From Desulfotignum sp. (GTDB taxonomy: Bacteria > Desulfobacterota > Desulfobacteria > Desulfobacterales > Desulfobacteraceae): a stretch of DNA of 33,805 bases. Positions within the stretch are counted from its first letter, which is position 1. Each line of letters opens with the position of its first letter. Of the stretch, positions 16,817 to 25,854 are shown one piece after another. Below the pieces are notes generated by a model. It had not been told where the DNA came from. It worked only from the letters and a program-made list of their open reading frames with translations, and ran no database searches. The DNA is taken from assembly GCA_011390615.1 (NCBI GenBank), contig JAABSB010000018.1, positions 1 through 33,805 of the forward strand, written 5' to 3'. A program made the translations under genes and the position numbers.

Positions 16817-17692
16817 TTACAGCACCTTGTTCAGGGGATATTCGATAATACCTTCCGCCCCTTCCTTAAGCAGCCGGGGAATCAAATCCCGGACATGTTT
16901 TGTATTGATAATACTTTCCACCGAATACCAGTCGGACTGGTACAATCCGGCAATGGTGGGGGCATTGAGGCTGGGCAGAAGGGATACAATTTTTGCTATC
17001 TTGTTTTCCGGCACATTCATTTTAATGCCCACCATCTGGTCTGCCACCAGTGCCCCCTGGAGCAGCTGGGCAATCTGCTGGATTTTTTCTCTTTTCCGGA
17101 GATCCTGCCACGCGGTTTTATTGGCAATGAGCTGGGTATTGGTTTCCATCACTTCATGGATTACCCGCAGGTTATGCGCCCGAATCGTACTTTCGGTTTC
17201 CGTGATCTCCACAATGGCGTCAGCAAGGCCGGATACGATTTTGGCTTCCGTGGCCCCCCAGGAAAATTTCACCGTCACATTGATATTGCGTTCTTTGAAA
17301 AACCGTTTGGTGAATTTAACCAGTTCCGTGGAAATGGTCATGCCTTCCAGATCCTTAAGGTCGTGTATGGGTGATTCACTGGCCACGGCCACCACCCACC
17401 GGGCCGGGCGGGCACTGACTTTGGAATAGACAAGGTCTGTCACCACATGCACGTCGGATTCATGTTCCGCCACCCAGTCAAGTCCGGTGAGACCTGCATC
17501 AATAACCCCGCTTTCCACATTAATGGACATTTCCTGGGCCCTGCACAGGGCGCATTCAATGGTTTCATCATCGATATCGGGAAAATAACTTCTTCCTTCC
17601 ACATTGATTTTCCATCCAGAACGTCTGAACAGATCAATTGTGGCATTCTGCAGGCTTCCTTTGGGAATGCCCAGTTTGAGTATTTTCTGCAT
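16817..17692 (-). CDS. hisG: ATP phosphoribosyltransferase, long form
   Basis: First enzyme of histidine synthesis, joining ATP and PRPP. The length, 291 residues, is that of the long HisG with a C-terminal ACT-like regulatory domain, so it should be feedback-inhibited by histidine and work without HisZ. LGIPKGSLQ at the N-terminus, GLTGLDWV, and ADAIVEITETEST in the PRPP loop are typical. It overlaps hisI by one base (TAATG at 17692). Confidence 0.95.
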   Translation of the reverse strand: MQKILKLGIPKGSLQNATIDLFRRSGWKINVEGRSYFPDIDDETIECALCRAQEMSINVESGVIDAGLTGLDWVAEHESDVHVVTDLVYSKVSARPARWVVAVASESPIHDLKDLEGMTISTELVKFTKRFFKERNINVTVKFSWGATEAKIVSGLADAIVEITETESTIRAHNLRVIHEVMETNTQLIANKTAWQDLRKREKIQQIAQLLQGALVADQMVGIKMNVPENKIAKIVSLLPSLNAPTIAGLYQSDWYSVESIINTKHVRDLIPRLLKEGAEGIIEYPLNKVL

Positions 17693-18066
17693 TATTTGTA
17701 AACCTTTTCGGGATCGAAAACCCTTTGGCTGATTATCGTAAGTTCACTGCCCTGCACAGCCCTGAAAAAACAACTTTTATACCCCTTGTGGCAGGCTGCA
17801 CCACCTGCCTGCACCACCTGGAGCACCAGGGTATCCAGGTCGCAGTCCACAAGAATTTTCTGGACATGCTGCACATTGCCCGATGTTTCCCCTTTTGTCC
17901 ACAGCATGTTGCGGGAACGGCTGTAATAGGTGGCTTTGCCGGTCTGCAGGGTCTTTTCAAAGGCCTGGCGGTTCATATAGGCCAGCATCAGCACCTCACC
18001 GGTTTGTACGTCCTGGGCAATGGCTGGAATCAATCCCCCGACCTTTTCAAAATCAAGCTGGATCAT
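17692..18066 (-). CDS. hisI: phosphoribosyl-AMP cyclohydrolase
   Basis: Third step of histidine synthesis: opens the purine ring of PR-AMP. The 124-residue single-domain form carries the zinc/metal motif [13 protein letters not shown] and then [11 protein letters not shown], both diagnostic. No HisE domain is fused, so HisE must be separate. It is the first gene of the minus-strand operon and has a possible promoter just upstream. Confidence 0.95.
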   Translation of the reverse strand: MIQLDFEKVGGLIPAIAQDVQTGEVLMLAYMNRQAFEKTLQTGKATYYSRSRNMLWTKGETSGNVQHVQKILVDCDLDTLVLQVVQAGGAACHKGYKSCFFRAVQGSELTIISQRVFDPEKVYK

Positions 18067-18114
18067 GGCAACTCTTTTGTATTTATTTTATCAATTACAC
18101 CACTAAAACTTTTA

Positions 18115-18143
18115 TATTTAACCAAAATCCTTCAAAAAGTCAA
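18115..18143 (-). promoter_or_regulatory. possible promoter of the his-era operon
   Basis: Minus-strand TTGACT (18143-18138), a 17-base spacer and TAAATA (18120-18115). The -10 match is weak (3 of 6) so this is tentative. Confidence 0.35.
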
Positions 18144-18185
18144 TTTATAAACAAAATTTGGGAGCACAACAAGCTATATGCCATG

Positions 18186-18214
18186 TTGATGTTCTCATAC
18201 AAAAGCGGTATAAT
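18186..18214 (+). promoter_or_regulatory. sigma70 promoter of the PBP1A gene
   Basis: TTGATG at 18186-18191, a 17-base spacer and a perfect TATAAT at 18209-18214, with the coding start about 80 bases further on. Confidence 0.65.
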
Positions 18215-18294
18215 CATTTGCCTAATGGAAGGCAATCTGATAACAAGCATGTAAAATTTTATCCCCAACACCTAAATATTGCTTTTATGGTACC

Positions 18295-20697
18295 ATGACA
18301 AATAAAAAATCCAGATCCGAGGTTTTGAAAAAACGCGGAAAAAAAGAAAGACACCTGGCACTCGCCTTTTTAAAATGGGGGCTTGCCACAATTGTTTTTG
18401 GCATTCTGCTGGCTGCCGGCGGGTTATTCGGACTCTATATATACCTTAGCAAAGATTTGCCCAAAATCAATTCATTATCAGATTACCGGCCGGCCACTGT
18501 TACCAGTGTATTTTCAGATGATGGCCGTAAAATTGGAGAATTCTACAAAGAGCGCAGGATAGTTATCCCTTTGTCTGACATGCCCCCACACCTGATAAAT
18601 GCCTTTGTTGCTGCCGAAGATTCACGGTTCCGGGAACATCCGGGCATTGATATCCAATCCATTTTCAGGGCGTTTATCAAAAATTTTCAGGCCGGTGCCA
18701 TTACCCAGGGGGGAAGCACCATTACCCAGCAGGTAACCAAATCCTTTCTGCTGACACCGGAAAGGACCTATGAGCGTAAACTCAAAGAAGCCATCCTGGC
18801 CTACCGCATAGAAAAAAAATTTACCAAGGATGATATTTTATTTTTATACATGAATCAGATTTATCTGGGCCATGGTGCTTACGGGGTCGAGGCAGCTGCA
18901 GAAAACTATTTTGGAAAACATGCACGGGATCTGAATCTGGCTGAATGCGCCATGCTGGCCGGACTTCCCCAGGCCCCCAGCCGGTATTCGCCTTTCCGGT
19001 TTCCCGACCGGGCCAAACAGCGCCAGATCTATACCCTGAACCGCATGAAAGAAGAGGGCATGGTAACCAACATGAAGGTTACCGAAGCCATTGATCTGGA
19101 ACTGGACATCAAACCCCGGAAAAACTGGTTTATCGAAGAAGTGCCCTACTATACAGAGCATGTCAGGCGGTATGTGGAAAAAAAATATGGAGAAGACGCC
19201 CTGTACAACCAGGGTCTGCAAATCCACACCGCTGTCAATATCGAACTGCAGAAGATGGCACGGGAGTCTGTCAAAAAAGGCCTCATTGATCTGGACCGGC
19301 GGATGGGATACCGGGGACCTGAAAAAAACATATCAGCCCTTGAAATTGAAAATTTCTGCCGGACCGTGGCTGAAAAAATACAGGGGAATATGCTTGAAAA
19401 AGGCAGTGTCTATACCGGTGTGGTGCTGGATGTGGATGATAAAAACAAGGTAACCAGGGTGCGGGTGGGAAATTTTCAGGGAATCATCCCTCTCAAAACC
19501 ATGACCTGGGCACGCCGTCCCAATCCGGAGGTGGCATATTATGAATCCAATGTCACCAGACCCTCCCGGGTTTTCACGCCCGGGGATATCATTCAGGTGG
19601 AGGTATTGAATGACCTGGACCAGACAGACCAATACGAATTCACCCTGTATCAGGAACCAAACGCCCAGGCAGCACTGTTGAGCATTGCAGCGGAAACCGG
19701 TCATGTGAAAGCCATGATCGGGGGCCGGGATTTCCAAGACAGCCAGTTCAACCGGGCCTACCAGTCCAGACGTCAGCCGGGATCCGCATTCAAGCCCATC
19801 ATATATGCGGCTGCCCTGGACAAGGGGTACACCCCTGCAACCAGTATCATTGATTCGCCGGTGGTATATGAAGATGTATCCCGGGACTTCATCTGGAAAC
19901 CCCAAAACTACAAGGAAGAATTTTACGGGCCCACTTTGTTCAGAGAGGCCCTTGTTAAATCCCGGAACGTGGTCACCATAAAAATCCTCAAGGATATCGG
20001 TATCTCCTATGCCATAGACTATGCAAGGAAACTGGGCATCACATCGGATATCAACCAGGATCTGTCCATTGCCTTAGGGTCTTCAGGTGTATCCCTGCTG
20101 GAACTTGTCAATGCCTATTCCGTATTTTCCAATCTGGGATACCTGATTGAACCGGTGTTTATAACCAAAATTTACGACCGGAAGGGCAATCTGCTGGAAA
20201 CCGCCAAACTGATCCGCAAAAAGGTCATTGACATGAACACCGCCTATATCATGACCAATATCCTGGAAAGTGTTGTGCAGTCAGGCACCGGCCGGCGCGT
20301 CAAGGCTTTGAACCGGCCTGTGGCCGGCAAAACCGGCACCACCAACAATCTCTTTGATGCCTGGTTTCTGGGATATACCCCCAGATACACCACCGGTGTC
20401 TGGGTGGGAATGGATCAGGAAGCATCCCTGGGAAAAGGAGAAACCGGTTCCAGAACAGCCAGCCCCATATGGCTTGATTTCATGCAGCAGGCCCTGGAAG
20501 GAAAGCCTGCCAGAACCTTCACTGTGCCCGAAGGCATTGTGTTTGCCAAAATTGATGCAAAAACCGGGTTGCTGCCCATCAGAGAATCAGAAAAAACCCT
20601 TTTTGAATGTTTTAAAGAAGGCACCGTACCCACGGCCCACACCCCGAAACCAGATACTGCTTCAGGCACGGATGATCTTTTCAAGCAGGGCATTTAA
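18295..20697 (+). CDS. penicillin-binding protein 1A (bifunctional glycosyltransferase/transpeptidase)
   Basis: An 800-residue class A PBP making and cross-linking peptidoglycan at the outer face of the membrane. One membrane helix lies at about residues 23-50. GT51 follows: EDSRFREHPGID with catalytic Glu108 and GGSTITQQ. An OB-like insert precedes the transpeptidase with SxxK serine S497 (QPGSAFKP), SRN, and KTGT at K679. No Shine-Dalgarno site is visible before the ATG at 18295, and no alternative in-frame start lies just upstream. Its 3' end overlaps the convergent radical SAM gene by 17 bases. Confidence 0.95.
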   Translation: MTNKKSRSEVLKKRGKKERHLALAFLKWGLATIVFGILLAAGGLFGLYIYLSKDLPKINSLSDYRPATVTSVFSDDGRKIGEFYKERRIVIPLSDMPPHLINAFVAAEDSRFREHPGIDIQSIFRAFIKNFQAGAITQGGSTITQQVTKSFLLTPERTYERKLKEAILAYRIEKKFTKDDILFLYMNQIYLGHGAYGVEAAAENYFGKHARDLNLAECAMLAGLPQAPSRYSPFRFPDRAKQRQIYTLNRMKEEGMVTNMKVTEAIDLELDIKPRKNWFIEEVPYYTEHVRRYVEKKYGEDALYNQGLQIHTAVNIELQKMARESVKKGLIDLDRRMGYRGPEKNISALEIENFCRTVAEKIQGNMLEKGSVYTGVVLDVDDKNKVTRVRVGNFQGIIPLKTMTWARRPNPEVAYYESNVTRPSRVFTPGDIIQVEVLNDLDQTDQYEFTLYQEPNAQAALLSIAAETGHVKAMIGGRDFQDSQFNRAYQSRRQPGSAFKPIIYAAALDKGYTPATSIIDSPVVYEDVSRDFIWKPQNYKEEFYGPTLFREALVKSRNVVTIKILKDIGISYAIDYARKLGITSDINQDLSIALGSSGVSLLELVNAYSVFSNLGYLIEPVFITKIYDRKGNLLETAKLIRKKVIDMNTAYIMTNILESVVQSGTGRRVKALNRPVAGKTGTTNNLFDAWFLGYTPRYTTGVWVGMDQEASLGKGETGSRTASPIWLDFMQQALEGKPARTFTVPEGIVFAKIDAKTGLLPIRESEKTLFECFKEGTVPTAHTPKPDTASGTDDLFKQGI

Positions 20698-21703
20698 CAT
20701 CCAACTGGTCTGATCCCATGGCCGGATCTGTCTGGATTTCAAAATCAAGGTGTGGGAAAACTGCTTTCAGCCGGCGCAGATTGCTGTTCTTATCCCCCCT
20801 GAGACGGGATGCAACACGGGGATGGACACAAAGTCTCACCTTTCGTTGTGTCCGGTCATCTGCAATGCCCTGTATTTTTTTTACCGCCTGCCTGTAAAGA
20901 AGATGGGACAAAACCAGATGCCCGAAAGCCGGATGTCCGGGACCGGCAATTACAGTGGGATCATGGGCGCCGGAAGTCTGAAGCCCCATGCGGATCACAG
21001 CAACCCCTTCCCGGGTGAAAATCCGGAACATATCAGCAGATATTTCCACTGCCTGGTCCAGTGCCAGGGGCTGGTATTTCCCATGTTTGTACCATTGGGC
21101 CAGCAGGGTCTTTTTCAGGACAAGAACCGGATATATCCTTGCTGTCTGCGGCTTTAATCCTGCCAGTATATCTGCCGTCCGGACCATGCCGGCCCGTGTA
21201 TCCCCGGGAAGACCCACCATGACCTGGACCCCTGCTCCCAGTCCTTTTTTTTCAAGCAGACCCATTGCCCGGAACGTGTCATCACTGGTGTGGCCCCTGT
21301 TCACCCTGTCCAGCACCTGATCGTTCATGCTCTGGGCCCCCAGCTCCACAAGACATACCGGATAGGATCGGACCAGATCCAGGGTTTTTTCGGTCACCGT
21401 ATCCGGCCGGGTGGAAAACCGTATTCCCTGGATGACCCCGCTGTCCAGAAAAGGTTGTGCATTTGCCATAAGACGTTTGATATGCCGGGCATCCAGGCCC
21501 AGAAAATTGCCGCCGAAAAACCCCAGCTCCACACGGGACCTGGTACCTTTATATTTCAGGTACTGGCGGATGACAGCAGCCATGCGGGCTGAATCCGGCA
21601 AGCTTTCGGTTTCCCGGGTAATGGCGTTCTGGTTGCAGAAAGCGCACTGGTGCGGACATCCTGAATGGGGAATAAAAATGGGGATAACCAGGGGAGAAGG
21701 CAT
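20681..21703 (-). CDS. radical SAM protein (Elp3/YhcC-like)
   Basis: A 340-residue radical SAM enzyme with C16-x3-C20-x2-C23 (SGCPHQCAFCNQ) for the 4Fe-4S cluster and GFFGGNF in the next strand. Members next to rnc and smc genes are often called Elp3-like or YhcC-like; no acetyltransferase half of Elp3 is present. The chemistry is unknown. It follows the PHP-RNase III gene with a few bases between them, which favours a link with RNA metabolism. It overlaps the PBP1A 3' end. Confidence 0.88.
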   Translation of the reverse strand: MPSPLVIPIFIPHSGCPHQCAFCNQNAITRETESLPDSARMAAVIRQYLKYKGTRSRVELGFFGGNFLGLDARHIKRLMANAQPFLDSGVIQGIRFSTRPDTVTEKTLDLVRSYPVCLVELGAQSMNDQVLDRVNRGHTSDDTFRAMGLLEKKGLGAGVQVMVGLPGDTRAGMVRTADILAGLKPQTARIYPVLVLKKTLLAQWYKHGKYQPLALDQAVEISADMFRIFTREGVAVIRMGLQTSGAHDPTVIAGPGHPAFGHLVLSHLLYRQAVKKIQGIADDRTQRKVRLCVHPRVASRLRGDKNSNLRRLKAVFPHLDFEIQTDPAMGSDQLDVKCPA

Positions 21704-21707
21704 TGCC

Positions 21708-23264
21708 CTAAGCGTTTTTAAGCAGATTTATGGCATTTTTTGCAGCATCCTGTTCTGCTGCCTTTTTGGTTTTGCCAAACCCCCGGGCGCTGATATGGAC
21801 CAGTTCCAGACAGATTTCAAAGGTTTTATCATGATCCGGGCCCATCTCATGTATCACCGTATAAACGGGTGTGGTGGCAAATATTTCCTGGGCATATTCC
21901 TGGAGACTGCTTTTATAATCAAATGTGTGGTCACAGGACAATACCGTATCAACGGCTTTTTTGAACAGGTCCTGGATCAGGTCGCAGGTTGTATCAAACC
22001 CGGCATCCAGAAACACCGCTGCCATGACCGCTTCAAACGCATCAGAAAGAATGGAGTTTTTATCTCTTCCTCCGGATATAGTTTCTCCCTTGCCCAGCCG
22101 GACAAATCTTCCCAGGTCAATGGACCGGGCCATATCAGCCAGCCCGGGCTCACTTACAAGGGTGGCGCGCAGTTTGGACAACTCGCCCTCTTTTCTGGAA
22201 GGGCTCTTCTTCATGAGAATATGGCCGATACAAAGCCCGAGCACCGCATCACCCAGAAATTCCAGGCGTTCGTTATCAGTATCACAAAACCGCTGGTTTT
22301 CATTCAAAAAAGAGCGGTGGCACAGGGCGGTCTGCAGCAGGGACCGGTCAATGAACTGGTGCCCGAGGTTAGCTTCCAGGATATCCAGGCGATCATGGAG
22401 GTTGTGCATGGCATCCAGGCGGCTGGTCAAGGCTTTGAAAAGGGCATATTGCACCTGGATATTGTCCTTGCCGCTGCCCAGTTTGACCCCGGCATTGAAA
22501 CTCCCATGAAAATCAGACCCGCCGGTGACCAGCAATTTTTTCTTTCTGGCCAGGTTGGCAAAATATTCTGTCTGATGGGCATCATGGTCGGTATAAAAGA
22601 CTTCCATTCCCTGGAGACCGTAACTGATCAGGGTATCCAGGAACGCTTCCAGATCCCTTGTCCGGTTGAACGTCAGCAGGCCCGGATGGGCCAGCACAGG
22701 GATCCCCCCGGCATCAAGGATGGTCTGAACGGCCTTTTTGCACGATACCTTGAATTTGTCCACATAGGCTGGTTTTCCCTTGCCAAGCCAGGTATCAAAG
22801 GCCTCCTTAAAGGAGGAAACAAATCCTTTTTCCTTCATCAGCTCAGCAATATGGGGCCGTCCGGTCTGCCCGGTCCCGAAACGTGCAGCAATTTCCGCCA
22901 GACTGATATCCAGCCCGGCCTGGTTTAATTTGCTGATAATTTTTGGATTTCGCTGTTCCCGTGACAGCTTTGCCGCCGAAAGCATCAGGTTCAGGTTCCG
23001 GTCATACAGGGAAAATCCATACCCAAGCAGATGAACACTGCCGATGGTTTCAAACTCCCGGGGCGGTGTACACGATATTTCCACCCCGGTCATGAATTCT
23101 ACCGGAAAGGCCTGCAGCTGGTCTGTGATTTCTTTGATACCGTCAATGGAATCATGATCGGTAATGGCAATGGCTTTGATGCCCCTGTCCCTGGCGAGTT
23201 CCAGAATTTCCAGAGGAGACAGAGATCCATCTGAAGCAGTGGAATGTACGTGAAGATCAATCAA
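21708..23264 (-). CDS. rnc: PHP phosphoesterase fused to ribonuclease III
   Basis: One continuous 518-residue frame. Residues 1 to about 280 are a PHP domain with metal ligands H5, H7 (DLHVHS), D12, H37 (TDHD), E62 (GVEIS), then AHPG and SDFHG, similar to TrpH/YciV. From about residue 286 a full RNase III follows: NERLEFLGDAVLG catalytic core, DAFEAVMAAVFLD second acidic site, and a dsRNA-binding domain (DYKSSLQEYAQE ... KTKKAAEQDAAKNA). RNase III cuts double-stranded rRNA precursors; E. coli YciV (RNase AM) trims rRNA 5' ends, so a joint rRNA-maturation enzyme is a reasonable inference. A Met at residue 286 (ATG 22409) could give a free RNase III. It lies between dksA and the radical SAM gene. 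Confidence 0.92.
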   Translation of the reverse strand: MIDLHVHSTASDGSLSPLEILELARDRGIKAIAITDHDSIDGIKEITDQLQAFPVEFMTGVEISCTPPREFETIGSVHLLGYGFSLYDRNLNLMLSAAKLSREQRNPKIISKLNQAGLDISLAEIAARFGTGQTGRPHIAELMKEKGFVSSFKEAFDTWLGKGKPAYVDKFKVSCKKAVQTILDAGGIPVLAHPGLLTFNRTRDLEAFLDTLISYGLQGMEVFYTDHDAHQTEYFANLARKKKLLVTGGSDFHGSFNAGVKLGSGKDNIQVQYALFKALTSRLDAMHNLHDRLDILEANLGHQFIDRSLLQTALCHRSFLNENQRFCDTDNERLEFLGDAVLGLCIGHILMKKSPSRKEGELSKLRATLVSEPGLADMARSIDLGRFVRLGKGETISGGRDKNSILSDAFEAVMAAVFLDAGFDTTCDLIQDLFKKAVDTVLSCDHTFDYKSSLQEYAQEIFATTPVYTVIHEMGPDHDKTFEICLELVHISARGFGKTKKAAEQDAAKNAINLLKNA

Positions 23265-23277
23265 TTAGCATATCCGG

Positions 23278-23640
23278 TCAGATTCCCAGGGCATTCTCCA
23301 TATCCTCTTCCCGGGTCTTGCATTCAATACACTGTGTGGTCACTGGTCTGGCCTTGAGACGTTCTATGGAAATCTCTTCCTCACATGTCTCACACCGCCC
23401 AAATGTGCCGTTTTCTATACGTTCCAGGGCTTTTTTAATTTTCTTTATCAATTTATGCTCCCTGTCACGGATCCGCAGCTCAAAACTTCTTTCTGCTTCA
23501 TGGGACGCCCGGTCCGTTGGGTCTGCAAAATTCTCTTTGGGCTTTGTCATGCCCGTAACCGTACTGTCTGCATGCTTGAGCAATTCATTGAGTCTGTCAG
23601 TCAACAGGGTATTAAAATATTCCAGATCTTCTTTCTTCAT
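23278..23640 (-). CDS. DksA/TraR family RNA polymerase-binding zinc finger protein
   Basis: A 120-residue protein with a coiled-coil N-terminal half bearing the DxxDxA tip (DPTDRASHE) and a C-terminal four-cysteine finger, C-ET-C ... C-IE-C. DksA acts with ppGpp in the secondary channel of RNA polymerase; the Asp-rich tip is the functional site. Its own promoter is at 23686-23713, downstream of hemA. Confidence 0.9.
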   Translation of the reverse strand: MKKEDLEYFNTLLTDRLNELLKHADSTVTGMTKPKENFADPTDRASHEAERSFELRIRDREHKLIKKIKKALERIENGTFGRCETCEEEISIERLKARPVTTQCIECKTREEDMENALGI

Positions 23641-23685
23641 GGTTTCATCCTCACAGTTAAAGGTCCGGGAACATTAAAAGAGGTC

Positions 23686-23713
23686 ATTATACCAATATTT
23701 ATTCATTTGTAAA
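23686..23713 (-). promoter_or_regulatory. sigma70 promoter of the dksA-like gene
   Basis: Minus-strand TTTACA (23713-23708), a 16-base spacer and a perfect TATAAT (23691-23686). The coding start is about 46 bases downstream. The site lies in the gap after the hemA stop. Confidence 0.65.
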
Positions 23714-23717
23714 GATA

Positions 23718-24995
23718 TTATTGTTCGTCTGGCATATCCAGGTTAAAGAGCTGGCGGGTCACATTGAGGTACAAAGAATCATCCCGGTGGGTGCCGGTAT
23801 TTCTTAAAAACAGGATCGGATCATGGATGGCCCGGGATGCAATGGCCCGGGTCATGCGGCGGATGGCGGCCCTGTCCTGTTCTGACAAATGATCCAGATG
23901 GGCCAGGGTTTTGTCACACTCCATTTCCACAATGGCTGTCATCTTGTCGTTAATGGCCTTGATGGTGGGAACAATGGCCAGGCTGTCCAGCCATTTTCTG
24001 AACTTGACCACCGCCTGGGCCACAAACCGCTCAGCCTTGACGGTTTCCTGCTCCCGCTGCTGGATATTGGATGCCACAATGGTTTTCAGATCATCAATAT
24101 CATAGACATAGGCATTGGACAGTGTATTGATTTTCGGATCAATATCCCGGGGCACGGCAATATCAATGAAGAACAGGGTCCTGTACTGCCGTTTTTTCAT
24201 GGCCTTTTTCACCTGATCCGCCGTTATCACGTATTGGGTGGCACCGGTGGAAGAGATGATAATGTCCACATCCGCCAGTGCGGATTCCCGTTCTTCAAAA
24301 CCCATGGCCTGGCCCCTGAATTTTTCAGCCAGGGTTACGGCATTTTCAAAGGTCCGGTTGGCCACCAGAACCTGTTTCACATTATGGGACATGAGGTGTT
24401 CCACCGCCAGTTCCGCCATCTCCCCTGCCCCCAGCAGCAGCACACTTTTTGCCGACAGGTCGCTGAAAATTTTGTTGGCCAGTTCCACTGCGGCATAACT
24501 GATGGAAACAGCATTGTCACCGATCCCGGTTTCCTTGCGCACCTGCTTGGCAATGGAAAATGCCTTGTGCATCATCCGGTTGAGCAGCACCCCTGAAGCC
24601 CCGGCTTCCACTGCAGTTCTGTATGCCTGTTTCACCTGGCCCAGGATCTGGGGTTCCCCCACCATCATGGAATCAAGGCTGGATGCCACCCGGAAAATAT
24701 GGCGCACCGCCGCATCCCGGTGCAGCACGTAAAGGGCTGATGCAAATTCAGACACATCTATATGTTTTTGTGCGGAAATAAAGGCAGCAACATCATCCAC
24801 AGAACTGTCACTGCCGGACACATACAAAATCTCGGTCCGGTTGCAGGTGGAAAAAATCAATACCTCTTTTATGTCTGGATGCTGTTTGAGCTCCTTTAAG
24901 GCTGCCAGGGTTTCCTCCCTGGAAAAAGACAGTTTTTCCCGAAGTTCCACCGGGGCGGTTTTATGGTTTACACCAATGAGTATGATATGTGGCAT
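23718..24995 (-). CDS. hemA: glutamyl-tRNA reductase
   Basis: NADPH-dependent reduction of glutamyl-tRNA(Glu) to glutamate-1-semialdehyde, the first step of tetrapyrrole synthesis by the C5 route. 425 residues; catalytic Cys51 in STCNRTE, GVNHKTAPVELREKL at the N-terminus, and LLGAGEMAELA for NADPH. Start ATG 24995 has GGGA six bases upstream; the longer frame to 25085 overlaps the previous gene and its leader does not look like family sequence. It is the last of the sirC-ccsA-hemA group. Confidence 0.95.
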   Translation of the reverse strand: MPHIILIGVNHKTAPVELREKLSFSREETLAALKELKQHPDIKEVLIFSTCNRTEILYVSGSDSSVDDVAAFISAQKHIDVSEFASALYVLHRDAAVRHIFRVASSLDSMMVGEPQILGQVKQAYRTAVEAGASGVLLNRMMHKAFSIAKQVRKETGIGDNAVSISYAAVELANKIFSDLSAKSVLLLGAGEMAELAVEHLMSHNVKQVLVANRTFENAVTLAEKFRGQAMGFEERESALADVDIIISSTGATQYVITADQVKKAMKKRQYRTLFFIDIAVPRDIDPKINTLSNAYVYDIDDLKTIVASNIQQREQETVKAERFVAQAVVKFRKWLDSLAIVPTIKAINDKMTAIVEMECDKTLAHLDHLSEQDRAAIRRMTRAIASRAIHDPILFLRNTGTHRDDSLYLNVTRQLFNLDMPDEQ

Positions 24996-25005
24996 GATGT
25001 TCCCG

Positions 25006-25842
25006 CTATTTGGTAAATTCCTGGTGGTGACCGCCCAAAAACATATTAACCCCCAGAAACGTGAAAATGATGATAGCGAATCCAACGATGGTCATAATGG
25101 CTGATTTTCTGCCCCGCCACCCTGAATACAGCCGCAGATGGATCAATACGGCATAAACCAGCCAGGCGCCTAAAGAAAAAACCTCTTTGAAATCCCAGCT
25201 CCAGAAACGCCCCCATATGGCTTTGGCATATACAAACCCGGTGATCAGCCCGAAGGTCAGCAAAAAAAATCCCGTGATAATGCAGGCATGGCTGACCAGA
25301 TCCAGAAAATCAAGGGAAGGCAGCCGCTTGAAAAAAAAACCCGGGCTCTTGGCTTTGATCCCTTTTTCCTGGAGCAGATACAATATCCCGGCACCGCAGG
25401 CCAGACCCAGGGCGGCATCCCCTGTGAAAACAAGCAGTATATGGCAGTAGAACCAGAACCCCTTAAGGATGTCATTGGGCACCACCTGGGTATCCGGCAG
25501 CACCATGACCATCAGCATGGTTCCGGATAAAATAATGGCGGCAAACAGTCCCAGCATCTTGAGATGAAATTTATACTGTACAAATAAAAACATGCCCCCA
25601 AAGGCCAGAGCGGCCATGGAAAGGCTCTGGACCAGATTGTGGACAGGCAGACCGCCCATGGCCGCCCCCATGACCACAATAGCGGCAAAATGCACCAGAA
25701 CCCCTGCTGTGATCAGGTAAATGGACGTTCTGTGCACCGGCTCTTTTTGATAAACCAAATAAAACAGGTATCCTGCCAGACTCACAAGGTAGAGCAAAAA
25801 GGCAAATTGCAGCATGGTCCCGGCTGTTTGTAATCCATTCAT
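25006..25842 (-). CDS. CcsA/HemX-like cytochrome c assembly membrane protein
   Basis: A 278-residue multi-pass protein, about eight helices, with the tryptophan-rich haem-handling loop GRFWSWDFKEVFSLGAWLVYA of the CcsA/CcmC/HemX superfamily and conserved histidines. In many bacteria such a gene (hemX, also ccsA-like) lies next to hemA. It may affect HemA amount or take part in haem delivery for c-type cytochromes. The position between sirC and hemA favours a HemX role, but sequence alone cannot separate the two. Confidence 0.85.
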   Translation of the reverse strand: MNGLQTAGTMLQFAFLLYLVSLAGYLFYLVYQKEPVHRTSIYLITAGVLVHFAAIVVMGAAMGGLPVHNLVQSLSMAALAFGGMFLFVQYKFHLKMLGLFAAIILSGTMLMVMVLPDTQVVPNDILKGFWFYCHILLVFTGDAALGLACGAGILYLLQEKGIKAKSPGFFFKRLPSLDFLDLVSHACIITGFFLLTFGLITGFVYAKAIWGRFWSWDFKEVFSLGAWLVYAVLIHLRLYSGWRGRKSAIMTIVGFAIIIFTFLGVNMFLGGHHQEFTK

Positions 25843-25854
25843 AATGGGTTGTAT

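Noticed and set aside
21411-22928. 505-codon plus-strand frame
   Set aside because: Antisense to the radical SAM and PHP-RNase III genes, with no domain pattern.
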